NCBI GenBank assembly: GCA_029932895.1
Contig: JAOZPF010000070.1
Coordinates: 1 to 11,811 of the forward strand
Source: Anaerolineae bacterium
GTDB taxonomy: Bacteria; Chloroflexota; Anaerolineae; B4-G1; DUEL01
DNA: 11,811 nucleotides
Reading direction: 5' to 3'
Below, piece by piece: positions 1 through 6,459 of this stretch. Each line of letters begins with the position of its first letter. The first letter of the stretch is position 1. The position numbers and the translations under genes were made by a program. The notes beneath the pieces were generated by a model. That model worked only from the letters and a program-made list of their open reading frames with translations. It was not told the origin of the DNA and did not search any database.

Positions 1-228
1 GCGGTGATGGCGCGTCACCAGGCGCTCCGCACTTGGCGGCGGCAGGTCGCCGCCAAGCGGCAGGTCGATACTGACGTGGTTCTCTCCAACGCAACCCTCT
101 GGGCGCTGGCGGAGCGGAACCCCAAGAGCATGGCCGACTTGGCTGGGGTCAACGGGCTTGGCCCCTGGAGGCGGCAGACTTACGGCCCGGCGATCCTCGA
201 TGTTCTGAGGAAGGCGTCTTCCCAATAG
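1..228 (+). CDS. HRDC-domain C-terminus, probable RNase D (or RecQ) – 5' truncated
   Basis: Only the last 75 codons are in the window; the frame is open from base 1, so the true start lies outside and the internal GTG/ATG at 4-9 need not be starts. The visible part is a single HRDC domain, a helical nucleic-acid-binding module found at the C-termini of RNase D and RecQ. It has the usual order: a WRRQVAAKRQ helix, the segment DVVLSNATLWALAERNP, then the loop GLGPWRRQTYG and a final helix before TAG. The wording around DVVLSN..LW resembles RNase D more than RecQ, which usually has an F.D.TL variant, so RNase D (3'-5' exoribonuclease in tRNA maturation) is preferred. The nuclease or helicase part cannot be seen. 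The gene is followed by a tandem repeat and a hairpin before the next operon. Confidence 0.75.
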   Translation, partial: AVMARHQALRTWRRQVAAKRQVDTDVVLSNATLWALAERNPKSMADLAGVNGLGPWRRQTYGPAILDVLRKASSQ

Positions 229-240
229 AGAGGGTTGTCA

Positions 241-276
241 GCGGATTGAGCGGATTGAGCGGATTGGGCGGATGGG
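241..276. repeat. 9-bp tandem repeat, four units of GCGGATTGA
   Basis: Four head-to-tail 9-bp units lie directly downstream of the HRDC gene: GCGGATTGA, GCGGATTGA, GCGGATTGG and GCGGATGGG. The first two are identical and the last two drift. The same unit recurs in opposite orientation at 8781-8807 and, degenerate, at 8861-8880, so it belongs to a dispersed family rather than a local slippage event. It has no coding role here and sits between two plus-strand genes. Confidence 0.85.
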
Positions 277-285
277 GCGGGGGTA

Positions 286-310
286 TCACTCCTGCTTGCG
301 GGGGGAGTGA
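286..310 (+). other. 7-bp perfect stem-loop after the HRDC gene
   Basis: TCACTCC (286-292) pairs perfectly with GGAGTGA (304-310) across an 11-base loop. It lies 58 bases after the stop of the HRDC gene and 54 bases before the preferred ribonuclease start. No T-run follows, so it is not a canonical intrinsic terminator. It could be a weak or Rho-assisted terminator, a leader hairpin, or chance. Confidence 0.35.
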
Positions 311-363
311 AGGGGCATCGGATCAGGGGCGCATCCATAATGCGCGCTAGCGAGGATGGGCGA

Positions 364-1761
364 ATGGAGATTCAATTTCACGGCGCGGCACAGACCGTCA
401 CCGGTTCTCAGCACTTGATCACGGTCAACGGGAGCCGGATCCTGCTCGAGTGTGGACTCTTCCAGGGGCGGCGGCGCGAGAGCTATGAGCGCAACCGCAA
501 CCTGCCCTTTGACGCGGCGATGGTCGACGCGATGGTCCTCTCCCACGCCCATATCGACCACTCTGGCAATATCCCCAACCTGGTCCGCAGCGGCTTCCGC
601 GGCCCGATCTATTGCACCTTTGCCACCCGCGATCTCTGCTCGGCAATGCTGCGCGACTCGGCCTACATTCAGGAACAGGACGCCGCCTATGTCAACAAGA
701 AACGGGCGCGCAAGGGAGAGCCACCCATCGAGCCGATCTATACCTACGAGGATGCCGTGAACAGTCTGGCCCAGTTCGTCAGCGTGGGCTATGGGCGGTC
801 TATCCCCATCGCCCCTGGCGTCACCTGCACCTTCCTCGACGCCGGCCATATTCTGGGCTCGGCTCTGGTCCTGTTAGAGATCAAGGAGAACGAGAAGCAG
901 ACCCGCCTGCTCTTTACCGGCGACCTGGGTCGGCGCCACCTGCCCATCCTGCGCGACCCCACTGTGCCTCCTCAGGCCGATGTCCTTATCACCGAGTCGA
1001 CCTACGGGGACCGGTTGCACCCCTCGCCACCGCAGGCGGAGGCGAGGCTGCGGGACCTGGTCACGGCGGTCTGCTCCCAGGGCGGCAAGGTCGTCATCCC
1101 CGCCTTTGCCGTGGGTCGCACGCAGGAGATCGTCTACAGCCTGCACCGTCTGAGCCGGCAGCACAGTATTCCCGACGTGCCGATCTTTGTCGACAGCCCC
1201 CTGGCGGTGGATGTCACCGAGGTCTTTCGGCTCCACCCCGAGTGTTATGACAAGGAACTGCACCGTTTCATGGCCCAGGACCGGCATCCCGATCCCTTCG
1301 GTTTCGACCGCCTGACCTACGTCCGGCGCACGGAGGACTCGAAGGCGCTCAACGATCTGAAGGGGCCGGCGGTGATCATCAGCGCCTCCGGGATGTGCGA
1401 GGCTGGTCGGGTGCAGCATCACCTGAAGAACACGATCTGGAGTCCTCGCAACGCGGTCCTGATCGTCGGGTGGCAGGCGCCCAACACCCTGGGCCGGAGG
1501 CTGGTAGAGCGCCACGAGCGGGTGCGTATTTTTGGCGAGGAATACCCGCTGCGGGCGCGGGTGGAGGTGATCAACGGTTATAGCGCCCACGCCGACCGGG
1601 ACGAGATCATGGGCTGGGTGCGGCCCATTCTCCCCGATTTGAGACAGGTTTTTGTCGTCCACGGCGACCCCGGCCCCGCCACGGCCCTGGCTGAAACGTT
1701 GCGCCAGGCGGGCGCCCGTCGGGTGGACGTGCCAACGCGAGGAGCGAAATTCGAGCTTTGA
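364..1761 (+). CDS. MBL-fold beta-CASP ribonuclease (CPSF73/TTHA0252-like)
   Basis: A 465-residue metallo-beta-lactamase/beta-CASP hydrolase, predicted to cut RNA in the cytoplasm with two zinc ions. The zinc motif HAHIDH is at residues 61-66, the third histidine lies in DAGHILG (about 162), and the aspartate in TGDLG (about 187). Beta-CASP motif A is the Glu in ITESTYGDR (about 211). The strand AFAVGRTQE follows, then ASGMCEAGRVQHHL (motif B His about 352) and GYSAHAD (motif C His about 409), ending with VHGDP. All catalytic positions look intact and the length is normal for this bacterial group. I start at ATG 364 because GAGGA lies 8 bases upstream and the protein then opens MEIQFHGAAQTVTGS, as relatives do; a GTG at 307 would add 19 unrelated residues. 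It leads an operon; ppa begins 10 bases after its stop. Whether it acts as endo- or exonuclease cannot be read from sequence. Confidence 0.93.
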   Translation: MEIQFHGAAQTVTGSQHLITVNGSRILLECGLFQGRRRESYERNRNLPFDAAMVDAMVLSHAHIDHSGNIPNLVRSGFRGPIYCTFATRDLCSAMLRDSAYIQEQDAAYVNKKRARKGEPPIEPIYTYEDAVNSLAQFVSVGYGRSIPIAPGVTCTFLDAGHILGSALVLLEIKENEKQTRLLFTGDLGRRHLPILRDPTVPPQADVLITESTYGDRLHPSPPQAEARLRDLVTAVCSQGGKVVIPAFAVGRTQEIVYSLHRLSRQHSIPDVPIFVDSPLAVDVTEVFRLHPECYDKELHRFMAQDRHPDPFGFDRLTYVRRTEDSKALNDLKGPAVIISASGMCEAGRVQHHLKNTIWSPRNAVLIVGWQAPNTLGRRLVERHERVRIFGEEYPLRARVEVINGYSAHADRDEIMGWVRPILPDLRQVFVVHGDPGPATALAETLRQAGARRVDVPTRGAKFEL

Positions 1762-1771
1762 GGAGGGCGAG

Positions 1772-2317
1772 ATGCCAACGATGAATCTGTGGAAAGAGCT
1801 GCCACCGGGGCCGGACGTGCCCAACGTGGTCTATGTGGTGGTTGAGATCCCCAAGCGGTCGCGCAACAAGTACGAGTATGATGAGCAGGGTGGTTTCATC
1901 AAGCTGGATCGGGTGCTCTATTCATCGCTGCACTATCCCGGTGACTATGGTTTTATCCCCCGTACCCTGCACGACGACGGTGACCCGCTGGATGTGCTGG
2001 TGATGACCAACGAGCCCACCTTCGCTGGGTGCGTCATCGAGGCCCGACCGTTGGGGATTTTTCATCTGGAGGACAAGGGCCGCCTGGACGACAAGATCCT
2101 GGCCGTCCCCCATACTGATCCCCTCTTTGATGGTTACCACTCTCTCGAGGACGTGCCGCCGCACTTTTTGAAGGAGGTGAGCCACTTTTTCAGCGTCTAC
2201 AAGGACCTGGAACAGGCCGAGACCAAGGCGAAAGGGTGGGAGGGGATCGAGCGGGCCCGCGCCGAGATCGAGCGGGCCATCGAGATGTATGTGCAGATGC
2301 TGCGGACCATGCGCTAG
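1772..2317 (+). CDS. ppa: Inorganic pyrophosphatase, family I
   Basis: A 181-residue soluble pyrophosphatase that hydrolyses PPi to two phosphates, pulling nucleic-acid and activated-precursor synthesis forward. The active-site set of the E. coli enzyme can be matched by eye: Glu25, the K-Y-E triad at 33-35, Arg47 (DR), Tyr59 in YPGDYGFI, the signature DGDPLDVLV with Asp69, Asp71 and Asp74, Asp101, Asp106 and Lys108 before ILAVP, and Tyr143-Lys144. Length is typical for bacterial family I enzymes. The start ATG 1772 follows AGGAGG by 5 bases, and that Shine-Dalgarno overlaps the upstream TGA stop, indicating cotranscription and probable translational coupling with the ribonuclease gene. The open frame extends upstream to 1652, but that part lies inside the ribonuclease gene and is not expected to be translated. 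Confidence 0.97.
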   Translation: MPTMNLWKELPPGPDVPNVVYVVVEIPKRSRNKYEYDEQGGFIKLDRVLYSSLHYPGDYGFIPRTLHDDGDPLDVLVMTNEPTFAGCVIEARPLGIFHLEDKGRLDDKILAVPHTDPLFDGYHSLEDVPPHFLKEVSHFFSVYKDLEQAETKAKGWEGIERARAEIERAIEMYVQMLRTMR

Positions 2318-2344
2318 GTGCGCATAGCAGGAGGGAGAAGAGCA

Positions 2345-3175
2345 ATGACACGCAAACAGTGGCTGGTGATCGTCGTTCTGGGCCTTACCGACTGCCTGGT
2401 GCTGGGTTGCCTCGTCGCTGTGATGGCGTTCGCCCCCCGGCTGGCAACCTCCCACGCCGTGCCCACCATGTCGGCAAGCATGCCCGTGGCTACACCGACG
2501 AGGGGCGTGATGCTGCAACCCACATGGACCCCCACCCCTACCTTCACCCCCGTCCCCGTCCCTACGCCGCTGCCCACCTCCACCCCTGCTCCCACTCCGA
2601 CGCCGTTGGTTATCCCCACCCCCTCGCCCACAACCGCGCCGCTCCTGCTGGAGAATGCGGACTTTGAGGATATCCTCCCCGACAGTGTGCCGGGATGGGA
2701 GTTGGAGGCAGTGGTCAACTGGCAGCCGGGGGACGATTTCGACCCCGATGCTTCTTACACCTTTCCGATTTTCAAGCCCGCCGACGACCCGCCCCGCTTT
2801 ATCGACGGCTCCACACTGCAGATCGAATCCGGTCACCAGTACGTCAAATTCCAGGTGGTTCTCTTTCAGGTCGCCGAGGTAGCGCCGGGGAGCCAGGTGC
2901 AGTTCGAGATAAAGGCCAAGGGGTTTTCCAGCGAAGGGGGAATCATGATGCGGGTGGGAATCGATCCGAACGGGGGGGCGGCCTGTGCGGACGGCGAGTG
3001 GAGCGAGATGGAACTGGTTGATCAGGGACGGGGGCTGGTGGTCCTGCGCTCGCCGGTGGTGGCGGTGGGGGCGCGGGGGCGGGTGACTGTCTGTATGTTC
3101 GCCGAGCCTCAATACGCCGTGGCTTCCAAAGCTGCCTTCTTTGACGACGCGCGGTTGTTGGTAGCGTCGCCGTAA
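2345..3175 (+). CDS. Membrane-anchored exported protein, Thr/Pro-rich linker and beta-sandwich-like domain
   Basis: A 276-residue protein of unknown function. Residues about 6-30 form one hydrophobic segment that should act as an uncleaved anchor or signal; a VLGC sequence inside it is only a poor lipobox. A disordered linker of alternating Thr, Pro and Ser runs from about 60 to 98. The remainder (about 100-276) opens LLENADFED and PGWEL and is rich in short beta strands. This layout resembles galactose-binding-like or carbohydrate-binding (CBM4-type) modules, but no catalytic motif is visible, so binding of sugar or cell wall is inference. ATG 2345 is chosen because AGGAGGGAG precedes it by about 8 bases; it lies 27 bases after ppa, so it is probably the third gene of that operon. 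It converges with the Usp gene, leaving 23 bases between the stops. Confidence 0.8.
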   Translation: MTRKQWLVIVVLGLTDCLVLGCLVAVMAFAPRLATSHAVPTMSASMPVATPTRGVMLQPTWTPTPTFTPVPVPTPLPTSTPAPTPTPLVIPTPSPTTAPLLLENADFEDILPDSVPGWELEAVVNWQPGDDFDPDASYTFPIFKPADDPPRFIDGSTLQIESGHQYVKFQVVLFQVAEVAPGSQVQFEIKAKGFSSEGGIMMRVGIDPNGGAACADGEWSEMELVDQGRGLVVLRSPVVAVGARGRVTVCMFAEPQYAVASKAAFFDDARLLVASP

Positions 3176-3198
3176 GCAGTTCCTGCGGGCGGTCGGCG

Positions 3199-3624
3199 TT
3201 AGACGATCTGCACCTCCACTCCCATCTCCTCCCTCACCTCTGCCGCCAGCGCTTCCAGAGCGGATAACTTGAAGGCGCTTTCCTCTTCCTCCGGGTGGCC
3301 CAGGATCACCAGGTCCGCTTTCTCCTCGCGCACAGCCTGTTTCAACTCTTCGTGGAACTCGCCGCGGCGGATGCGTGCCTCCGCCAGGGCCCCCTGGGCT
3401 CTGGCCCGCTCCTGCGCCATCGTCAGCAGGAACTCGCCCATCCGCGTTATCTCTTCCACTACCACGTCCGGCCGGACAGCACGCTCCGTCCGGTCCAGGA
3501 AGTGGGTATCCACCACATAGAGAAAGACCAGTGGTTCTCCTCGCTCCAGGGCCTGGGCGATGGCGATATCTTGGGTGCGATAGCTTGCCTTACCGCCTCG
3601 CGTTGGACACAGAATCTTGGCCAT
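3199..3624 (-). CDS. Universal stress protein (UspA family), lacking the ATP-loop glycines
   Basis: A 141-residue single-domain Usp with the Rossmann-like alpha/beta fold. The N-terminus MAKILCPTRGG is the usual first strand, followed by a first helix, the strand PLVFLYVVD, a long charged helix, the strand ALAEARIRRGE, and ADLVILGHPEEEE. In ATP-binding Usps this last strand leads into G-2X-G-9X-G-S/T. Here the loop reads HPEEEESAF, so the nucleotide loop is lost or replaced and the protein probably belongs to the non-ATP-binding class. It starts at ATG 3624, 10 bases after the stop of the transporter gene, with a GGGGG ribosome-binding tract next to that stop. It is therefore very likely cotranscribed with the transporter and may bind or regulate it; that link is inference. 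Confidence 0.85.
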   Translation of the reverse strand: MAKILCPTRGGKASYRTQDIAIAQALERGEPLVFLYVVDTHFLDRTERAVRPDVVVEEITRMGEFLLTMAQERARAQGALAEARIRRGEFHEELKQAVREEKADLVILGHPEEEESAFKLSALEALAAEVREEMGVEVQIV

Positions 3625-3634
3625 AGCACACCCC

Positions 3635-5359
3635 CTAAAAGCGAATGAGGAGCCACAAAGTCCCCATAGTCACGGTGATCAACAACGCGGGAAAGCCCAC
3701 CTTTAGGAATGCACGATAGGTGATGGGATAACCAGCCCGCTCGGCGATGCCGGCCGTCACCATGTTGGCCGAGGCCCCGATGAGGGAGCCGTTCCCGCCC
3801 ATCGCTGAACCGATGGAGAGGGCAAAGAAAAGTTCCTTGCTGCCAACTCCGGGGATGGAGCGAGTGAGAAAGCCCACTACCGGCAGCATGGCCGCGGTGA
3901 AGGGAATGTTGGCGATGAGGGTGGAGAGGAGAGCGCTGGCCCAGACGATGATAAACACCGCGACGACTATGCTATCACCGATGAGGTGCCCCATCCCCAC
4001 GGCGATGTAGCCGACCAGCCCCACTTCTTGGATTGCCCCCACCACGATAAAGAGGGCGATGAAAAATACCAGCGTGGTCCAGTCCACCACTTTGAGCATC
4101 TGTTGGATGTCGGCGCGGACAGCCAGGAGCATCGCCACTGCGCCGAGGATCGCTGTGACCGCCGGCACCAGGTGGATTTGCTCTCCCAGGACAAAGAGGA
4201 TGATCACGCCAATAAAGACCGTCCCCGCCTTGCGCAGCTTGTCCGGCGCTGTGATGCGGGCGTTCTCCGCCAGCCGAGCCAGGAGCGCTGGCGAGGTCTT
4301 GGTGCTGGCGGCCCGGTACTCGGTGCGGTAGCGCAGGAGGACGTAGATGGCGAGTGCCACCTGGGCCAGCAGCACGCCCGGCGTGAGCCTGGTCAAAAAG
4401 TCGTTGAAGGTGATGCCGGCATAGGAGCCGATAAGGATGTTGGTCGGTGTGCCGATGAGGGTGCTGATGCCGCCCACGTTGGAGGCCAGCACCTCTGGCA
4501 TCAATAGTGAGATGGGGTCCACTCCCAGCGTCAGGGCGATCTGCAGGGTGATGGGGGCCACCAGGAGCATTGTCGTCACGTTATCCAAAAGCGCCGAGGA
4601 GACGGAGGTGAGGGCCATCAAAAAGAGCGCCAGTAGCCAGACCCGCCCCCCGGCGAGCCGGTAGGCCTGGTAGGAGAGCCACTGGAAGATGCCGGTCTCT
4701 TCAATGACGCCAATGACAATCATCATTCCCATCACCAGGAAGATAACGTTGAAATCGACATAGGTGAGCGCTTGGTCAAAATCAAAAATGAAGAGCCCCT
4801 CGTTGAAGGGACGGCCCACTAGGCTGACCCCCAGGATGACCGCTACGCCCAGCAGTGCTGCCATTGTGCTGTGTAGCCGTTCAGTGGCGATGAGGGCCAG
4901 CATGCCCAGGAAGGTAAAGGTAGCGATCCAGAACCCCATCGTCAGCCGCCGCTCCAGCGTGATATCGGGCAAACGGACGGCTGCTCCCTCCTGCAAGCGG
5001 GTCAGGCTCGCCCGGTCCGCCTGCCAGGTGGTCGGTTGAAAATGGGGGTGGGTCACCTCCAGCCGGATCTCGCTGACCTCGCCTTCGGGCAGGTCCAGCA
5101 CGAATACCCCATCTTGCTGCGTTTCCCCCTCCGCGGCTGGCTCTTCCCCACCCGTGTAGAGCGCCACCCTGGCCTTGCTCACAGGTTGTCCCTGCGCATC
5201 GACCACCCGCCCGGCTAGCGCCGGGCCCCCGGATGCCTGGACGGCGTCGGGTCCCGTCGTGGTTGCCAGCATGACAGTCAACGCCAGCAGCAGGAAAATC
5301 GGCCCGGCTATCCAGCGCACGGTGCTCGTCACTCGGCTGTGTTTTTTTCTCACTCCCAC
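3635..5359 (-). CDS. ArsB/NhaD/SLC13-like ion transporter with exported N-terminal Ig-like domain
   Basis: About 574 residues if started at GTG 5359. Residues about 14-44 look like a signal peptide or first membrane anchor. Residues about 47-135 resemble a carboxypeptidase-regulatory-like beta-sandwich (ALAGRVVDAQGQPVSKARVALY and an aspartate-rich DGVFVLDLPEGE). From about 142 there are many membrane segments typical of the ion-transporter superfamily. The two repeat hallmarks are visible: SALLDNVTTMLL with NVGGISTLIGTPTN (about 255-310) and GNGSLIGASAN near the C-terminus. The family includes arsenite, Na+/H+, citrate and anion carriers, and the substrate cannot be assigned. The N-terminal domain makes it clearly longer than the usual 420-450 residues. 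GTG 5359 has GGAG 4 bases upstream; GTG 5353 and TTG 5395 are alternatives. A likely promoter lies at 5491-5519, and the Usp gene follows 10 bases downstream. Confidence 0.85.
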   Translation of the reverse strand: MGVRKKHSRVTSTVRWIAGPIFLLLALTVMLATTTGPDAVQASGGPALAGRVVDAQGQPVSKARVALYTGGEEPAAEGETQQDGVFVLDLPEGEVSEIRLEVTHPHFQPTTWQADRASLTRLQEGAAVRLPDITLERRLTMGFWIATFTFLGMLALIATERLHSTMAALLGVAVILGVSLVGRPFNEGLFIFDFDQALTYVDFNVIFLVMGMMIVIGVIEETGIFQWLSYQAYRLAGGRVWLLALFLMALTSVSSALLDNVTTMLLVAPITLQIALTLGVDPISLLMPEVLASNVGGISTLIGTPTNILIGSYAGITFNDFLTRLTPGVLLAQVALAIYVLLRYRTEYRAASTKTSPALLARLAENARITAPDKLRKAGTVFIGVIILFVLGEQIHLVPAVTAILGAVAMLLAVRADIQQMLKVVDWTTLVFFIALFIVVGAIQEVGLVGYIAVGMGHLIGDSIVVAVFIIVWASALLSTLIANIPFTAAMLPVVGFLTRSIPGVGSKELFFALSIGSAMGGNGSLIGASANMVTAGIAERAGYPITYRAFLKVGFPALLITVTMGTLWLLIRF

Positions 5360-5490
5360 ATTTCTCCAAAAGTGTATGCTGTTCTGCCAGTGCAATTACG
5401 CGGGCGGCCTCCCCTTGCTGACCTGGCGATTTCGCCCGGGTCATCGATTGGGGTGGAGGCTGTAATCGGTGATGCAACTCAAGAGAATGC

Positions 5491-5519
5491 CATTTATTCC
5501 TTTAATCTAACATTGTCAA
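5491..5519 (-). promoter_or_regulatory. Putative sigma-70 promoter for the transporter–usp operon
   Basis: On the minus strand a perfect -35 box TTGACA (5514-5519) is followed after 17 bases by TAAATG (5491-5496), a modest -10 box with three of six consensus bases. The region is markedly AT-rich for this window. It would give a leader of about 125 bases before the transporter start. The perfect -35 box and spacing support it; the weak -10 box is the doubt. Confidence 0.45.
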
Positions 5520-5559
5520 ATTAGTTTCTATTGCCGTGTTGCTGCCAAGTATTTTTCGG

Positions 5560-5615
5560 GCGTTCGGGCGGCGAAGCCGCTGTCCGCACCAGCCATGGTT
5601 AGCTCACACGAACGC
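5560..5615. repeat. 56-bp inverted-repeat element spanning the CPBP stop codon
   Basis: GCGTTCG (5560-5566) and CGAACGC (5609-5615) are perfect 7-bp inverted arms. Inside lies a tight hairpin GCGGC-GAA-GCCGC (5568-5580) and the palindrome CCATGG (5593-5598). Just left of it TTCGGGCG occurs twice in tandem (5555-5562 and 5563-5570). The CPBP stop codon (5599-5601) falls inside the element, and minus-strand AGCTAAC overlaps the stop. The layout recalls an integron attC half-site or a terminator, but neither is complete: AGCTAAC departs from RYYYAAC at one base, no matching GTTRRRY closes the left end, and no T-run follows the hairpin. Confidence 0.5.
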
Positions 5616-6393
5616 GCTCACTTTGAGAAATGTTTGTTCTCCCGAATATACCGATCAGCGCCCCGGCCGCCGCTACGTTTACAATACAGCTTGCTATAAC
5701 CGAGCCACTCCCTATGAGCACACCATAAGTATTGTTCAACACGTGATAGAGCGCTACAGCCAGCACGCTTCCTTGTGTGCTGTTGTAGAGCCAGGTGTAG
5801 ATGAACGCTCCGGCTACTGTGCTAATGAACCATACTATGAACGGATAGTTGCTCATGGGGTTGTCCGTCCAGAAGAAGAGCGGCAGATGCCACAGCGCCC
5901 ACAACGCGCCTACAATCAGTGTGGACGCCAACGCAGTGTGGCTCTTTTGCAATCGGGGCAACGCAAACCCCCGCCAGCCGACCTCTTCCCATGGATTGGA
6001 CAACAACGCAATCACGAATGCGGAGATGACTAGACCTGCTCTGTTCTCATTTACAGGCTCCCAAGCGATAGGCAACCCAAACGCTTGCGCTACGAGTTTG
6101 TCTGCCAAAAGCAATATGGCGGGCAAGGCAATTGCGACTCCCAACCATCGCGCCCTTATTCGCCATCGCCATAGCGAACGAAACCATCTATTGGCCCCTG
6201 TCTTGCCAACCAAGACTCGTTGAACGATAATCGCGGCTAACGTTGGCCCTGCTGCAGGAAGGATTAGCAGTATTTGGAAGGCGGGATGTTGAAACCAGGG
6301 TGCGCCCCACGAGGCTGCAACCATGGGTAACCATCCCATCCACGAGATGGCAAAAGCAAGAGTGTAAAACCAAAGAAGTGGGTGTTTCTTCAC
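5599..6393 (-). CDS. CPBP-family intramembrane glutamic protease (CAAX protease/Abi type)
   Basis: About 264 residues with roughly seven to eight hydrophobic segments, predicted to sit in the cytoplasmic membrane. The family motifs are in order: EEVGWR (Glu136-Glu137, Arg141), WALWHLP (His169) and YHVLNN (His217, Asn221), so the active site looks intact. Relatives include Rce1-type CAAX proteases, bacteriocin self-immunity proteins and Abi proteins; the substrate here is unknown. I start at GTG 6393 (VKKHPLLWFY) because GGGAGGTGA lies about 6 bases upstream; a TTG at 6408 would fall before that site. Base composition and codon use are visibly less GC-rich than the flanking genes, suggesting separate ancestry. 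It lies 66 bases after the APC-Usp gene on the same strand. No clear promoter of its own was seen, and transcription could continue from upstream. Confidence 0.9.
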   Translation of the reverse strand: MKKHPLLWFYTLAFAISWMGWLPMVAASWGAPWFQHPAFQILLILPAAGPTLAAIIVQRVLVGKTGANRWFRSLWRWRIRARWLGVAIALPAILLLADKLVAQAFGLPIAWEPVNENRAGLVISAFVIALLSNPWEEVGWRGFALPRLQKSHTALASTLIVGALWALWHLPLFFWTDNPMSNYPFIVWFISTVAGAFIYTWLYNSTQGSVLAVALYHVLNNTYGVLIGSGSVIASCIVNVAAAGALIGIFGRTNISQSERVRVS

Positions 6394-6459
6394 CTGCTCA
6401 CCTCCCAAGAAGTGTGGCTTAACCGGTCACTATGCGGCAGCGCGCCTGGGCTCATTTCG

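Noticed and set aside
241..276. CRISPR-like array
   Set aside because: Units are only 9 bp, contiguous and without spacers, and no cas gene is present.
336..341. CATAAT as a -10 box for the ribonuclease operon
   Set aside because: No acceptable -35 box stands 15-19 bases upstream, so a promoter is not supported by sequence alone.
874..1824. Minus-strand open frame of 316 codons inside the ribonuclease gene
   Set aside because: It is a shadow of a high-GC gene whose plus-strand frame contains all catalytic motifs.
2314..2718. Minus-strand frame with Gly-Val repeats
   Set aside because: The repeat pattern is the antisense image of the Thr/Pro-rich linker, not an independent protein.
1922..3112. 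Minus-strand open frame of 396 codons across ppa and the Thr/Pro-linked gene
   Set aside because: It is antisense to two well-supported genes, its translation is rich in His, Arg and Gly of low complexity, and it shows no recognisable fold or ribosome-binding site.
3169..3198. Bidirectional terminator between the convergent genes
   Set aside because: Only short arms (CGCCG/CGGCG and GCAG/CTGC) can pair and no T-run is present on either strand.
6424..6459. Terminator after the APC-Usp gene
   Set aside because: Only a 3-bp GGC/GCC pairing was found, with no T-run.
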